Position numbers and translations under genes: made by a program. Below, piece by piece: positions 12,813 through 13,394 of a stretch of DNA of 13,394 nt. Each line of letters starts with the position of its first letter. Position 1 is the first letter of the stretch. The notes below the pieces were generated by a model. It was not told where the DNA came from, made no database searches, and saw only the letters and a list, made by a program, of their open reading frames with translations. The stretch is from DATKSS01 sp049582065 (lineage in GTDB: Bacteria; Chloroflexota; Dormibacteria; Dormibacterales; Dormibacteraceae), in contig JBAUTF010000103.1 in assembly GCA_049582065.1 (NCBI GenBank), forward strand, positions 1 to 13,394, given 5' to 3'.

Positions 12813-13394
12813 CGTGCCGCCTCCTCGTAGTCGGTCAGCGAACGAATCTCGACGACCTCGCCAAGCGAGCGGTTCGGTGCGCCCTCGAAACGCGGGAGAG
12901 GCAGCATGGTGAGCTGGGTGATGTACTTGTCGAGTACGCGATCTGGAATCGCTCTCAGAAGCGGGCGCTCGTCCGCCCAGGCGAGCCCTACGACCCGCTT
13001 GGTGGTCCGATGCCTGCGCCGGAGCACGACTTCGGAGATCCAGCGCCGAGCCAGGGCATCGTAGTCGGCCAGCGTCGGCTGGGGTGGCAAGAGCTGCCGG
13101 CTCAACCAGGGCAGGAAGCTTTCTTTGATCTCGCGAATCATGCGCTCGACCTTGCCTTTGGTCTTGGCCCGATAGGGTCGGCACGCCTTGGGCACAACCC
13201 CAAGCAGGGTGCATAGGTCGACCCACTCCGGAGCCAGGATGGCGTGACCGTCGCTGGTGGCGCCGATGCAGAACGCGACGTCGCGGTCGGTGAGAATCTC
13301 GCGCGTCACGCCGCCGAGGTCGGTCAGGCAGCGGAGCAGGCGCTCGAACGTGGTCGGTCGCGTCTGGTCCGCCGCGAAACGGATGGCTGGTGCT
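12809..13394 (-). CDS. istA: IS21 transposase IstA, C-terminal part (cut by right edge)
   Basis: About 194 residues of the frame lie in the window, reading from the right edge (APAIRFAADQTRPTTFERLL) to the stop at 12809-12811. GGVTREILTDRDVAF holds the second Asp of the DDE catalytic triad. The Glu lies in KTKGKVERMIREIKESFLPW, 47 residues on. The stretch CRPYRAKTKGKVE is a hallmark of IstA, and RRHRTTKRVVG leads into the C-terminal DNA-binding region. The first Asp and the N-terminal HTH lie outside the window. No stop or shift is seen in the part present. Confidence 0.95.
   Translation of the reverse strand, partial: APAIRFAADQTRPTTFERLLRCLTDLGGVTREILTDRDVAFCIGATSDGHAILAPEWVDLCTLLGVVPKACRPYRAKTKGKVERMIREIKESFLPWLSRQLLPPQPTLADYDALARRWISEVVLRRRHRTTKRVVGLAWADERPLLRAIPDRVLDKYITQLTMLPLPRFEGAPNRSLGEVVEIRSLTDYEEAAR

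Larger units (their letters stand above)
11901..13394 (-). mobile_element. IS21-family insertion sequence (partial, far end outside window)
   Basis: The element contains istB (complete) and istA (partial), both on the minus strand and overlapping by four bases as is typical for IS21. Its istB-side end begins TGTTAGCGCTCACG at about 11901, with the TG expected at IS21 termini. That end sits exactly where the HEPN-like gene is broken. About 90 non-coding bases separate the tip from the istB stop. The other terminus and the target duplication lie beyond 13394. Confidence 0.92.

Noticed and set aside
11994..13226. 410-aa minus-strand frame including IstB
   Set aside because: The first 138 residues only shadow istA in another frame. 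IstB homology and a strong ribosome site begin at 12812.
1..13394. CRISPR array or rRNA genes
   Set aside because: No regularly spaced repeats with unique spacers and no conserved rRNA segments were seen on either strand.

Overview
This window comes from a GC-rich bacterial chromosome. The likely source is an actinobacterium of the Thermoleophilia/Rubrobacter kind or a related lineage. The reasons are the codon usage, frequent GTG starts, a DinB/DUF664-type protein, a CBS-BON protein, and a V/A-type rotary ATPase in place of an F-type one. That placement is an inference from gene style, not from a marker gene.

Positions 1-1270: two genes on the minus strand. The first is a DinB/DUF664-like protein cut by the left edge. 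The second is a CBS-CBS-BON protein. The 181-bp gap between the CBS-BON start and the ATPase operon is divergent and holds two imperfect DosR-like palindromes.

Positions 1271-9323: one compact plus-strand operon encoding a complete V/A-type ATPase, in the order G/H (stalk), C, I (a), K (c ring), F, E, A (catalytic), B, D, followed by a universal stress protein. Every junction overlaps by 1 to 26 bases, so translational coupling is likely throughout. A, B and K carry the expected key residues. Subunit I is unusually short (463 aa) because its cytoplasmic coiled coil is nearly gone. Subunit F (72 aa) lacks the usual C-terminal helix.

Positions 9324-9989: no convincing gene. The stretch holds a sequence shaped like the 3' end of a tRNA (T-arm plus ACCA), which may be an attachment-site scar or a degraded tRNA gene. 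It lies where conserved metabolic DNA gives way to accessory DNA.

Positions 9990-13394: accessory DNA. An unrecognised three-helix membrane protein is followed by a non-coding stretch rich in perfect inverted repeats. Next comes a toxin-antitoxin-like pair, a winged-helix nucleotidyltransferase and a HEPN-like partner, preceded by a striking tandem operator that abuts the GTG start. An IS21-family insertion sequence (istB complete, istA cut by the right edge) has inserted into the HEPN gene and left only its first 44 or so codons.

No wholly new system is evident. The observations most worth a second look are the candidate DosR-like control linking the CBS-BON and ATPase-USP loci, the pared-down stator and F subunits, the operator of the nucleotidyltransferase, the orphaned nucleotidyltransferase, and the tRNA-like scar.
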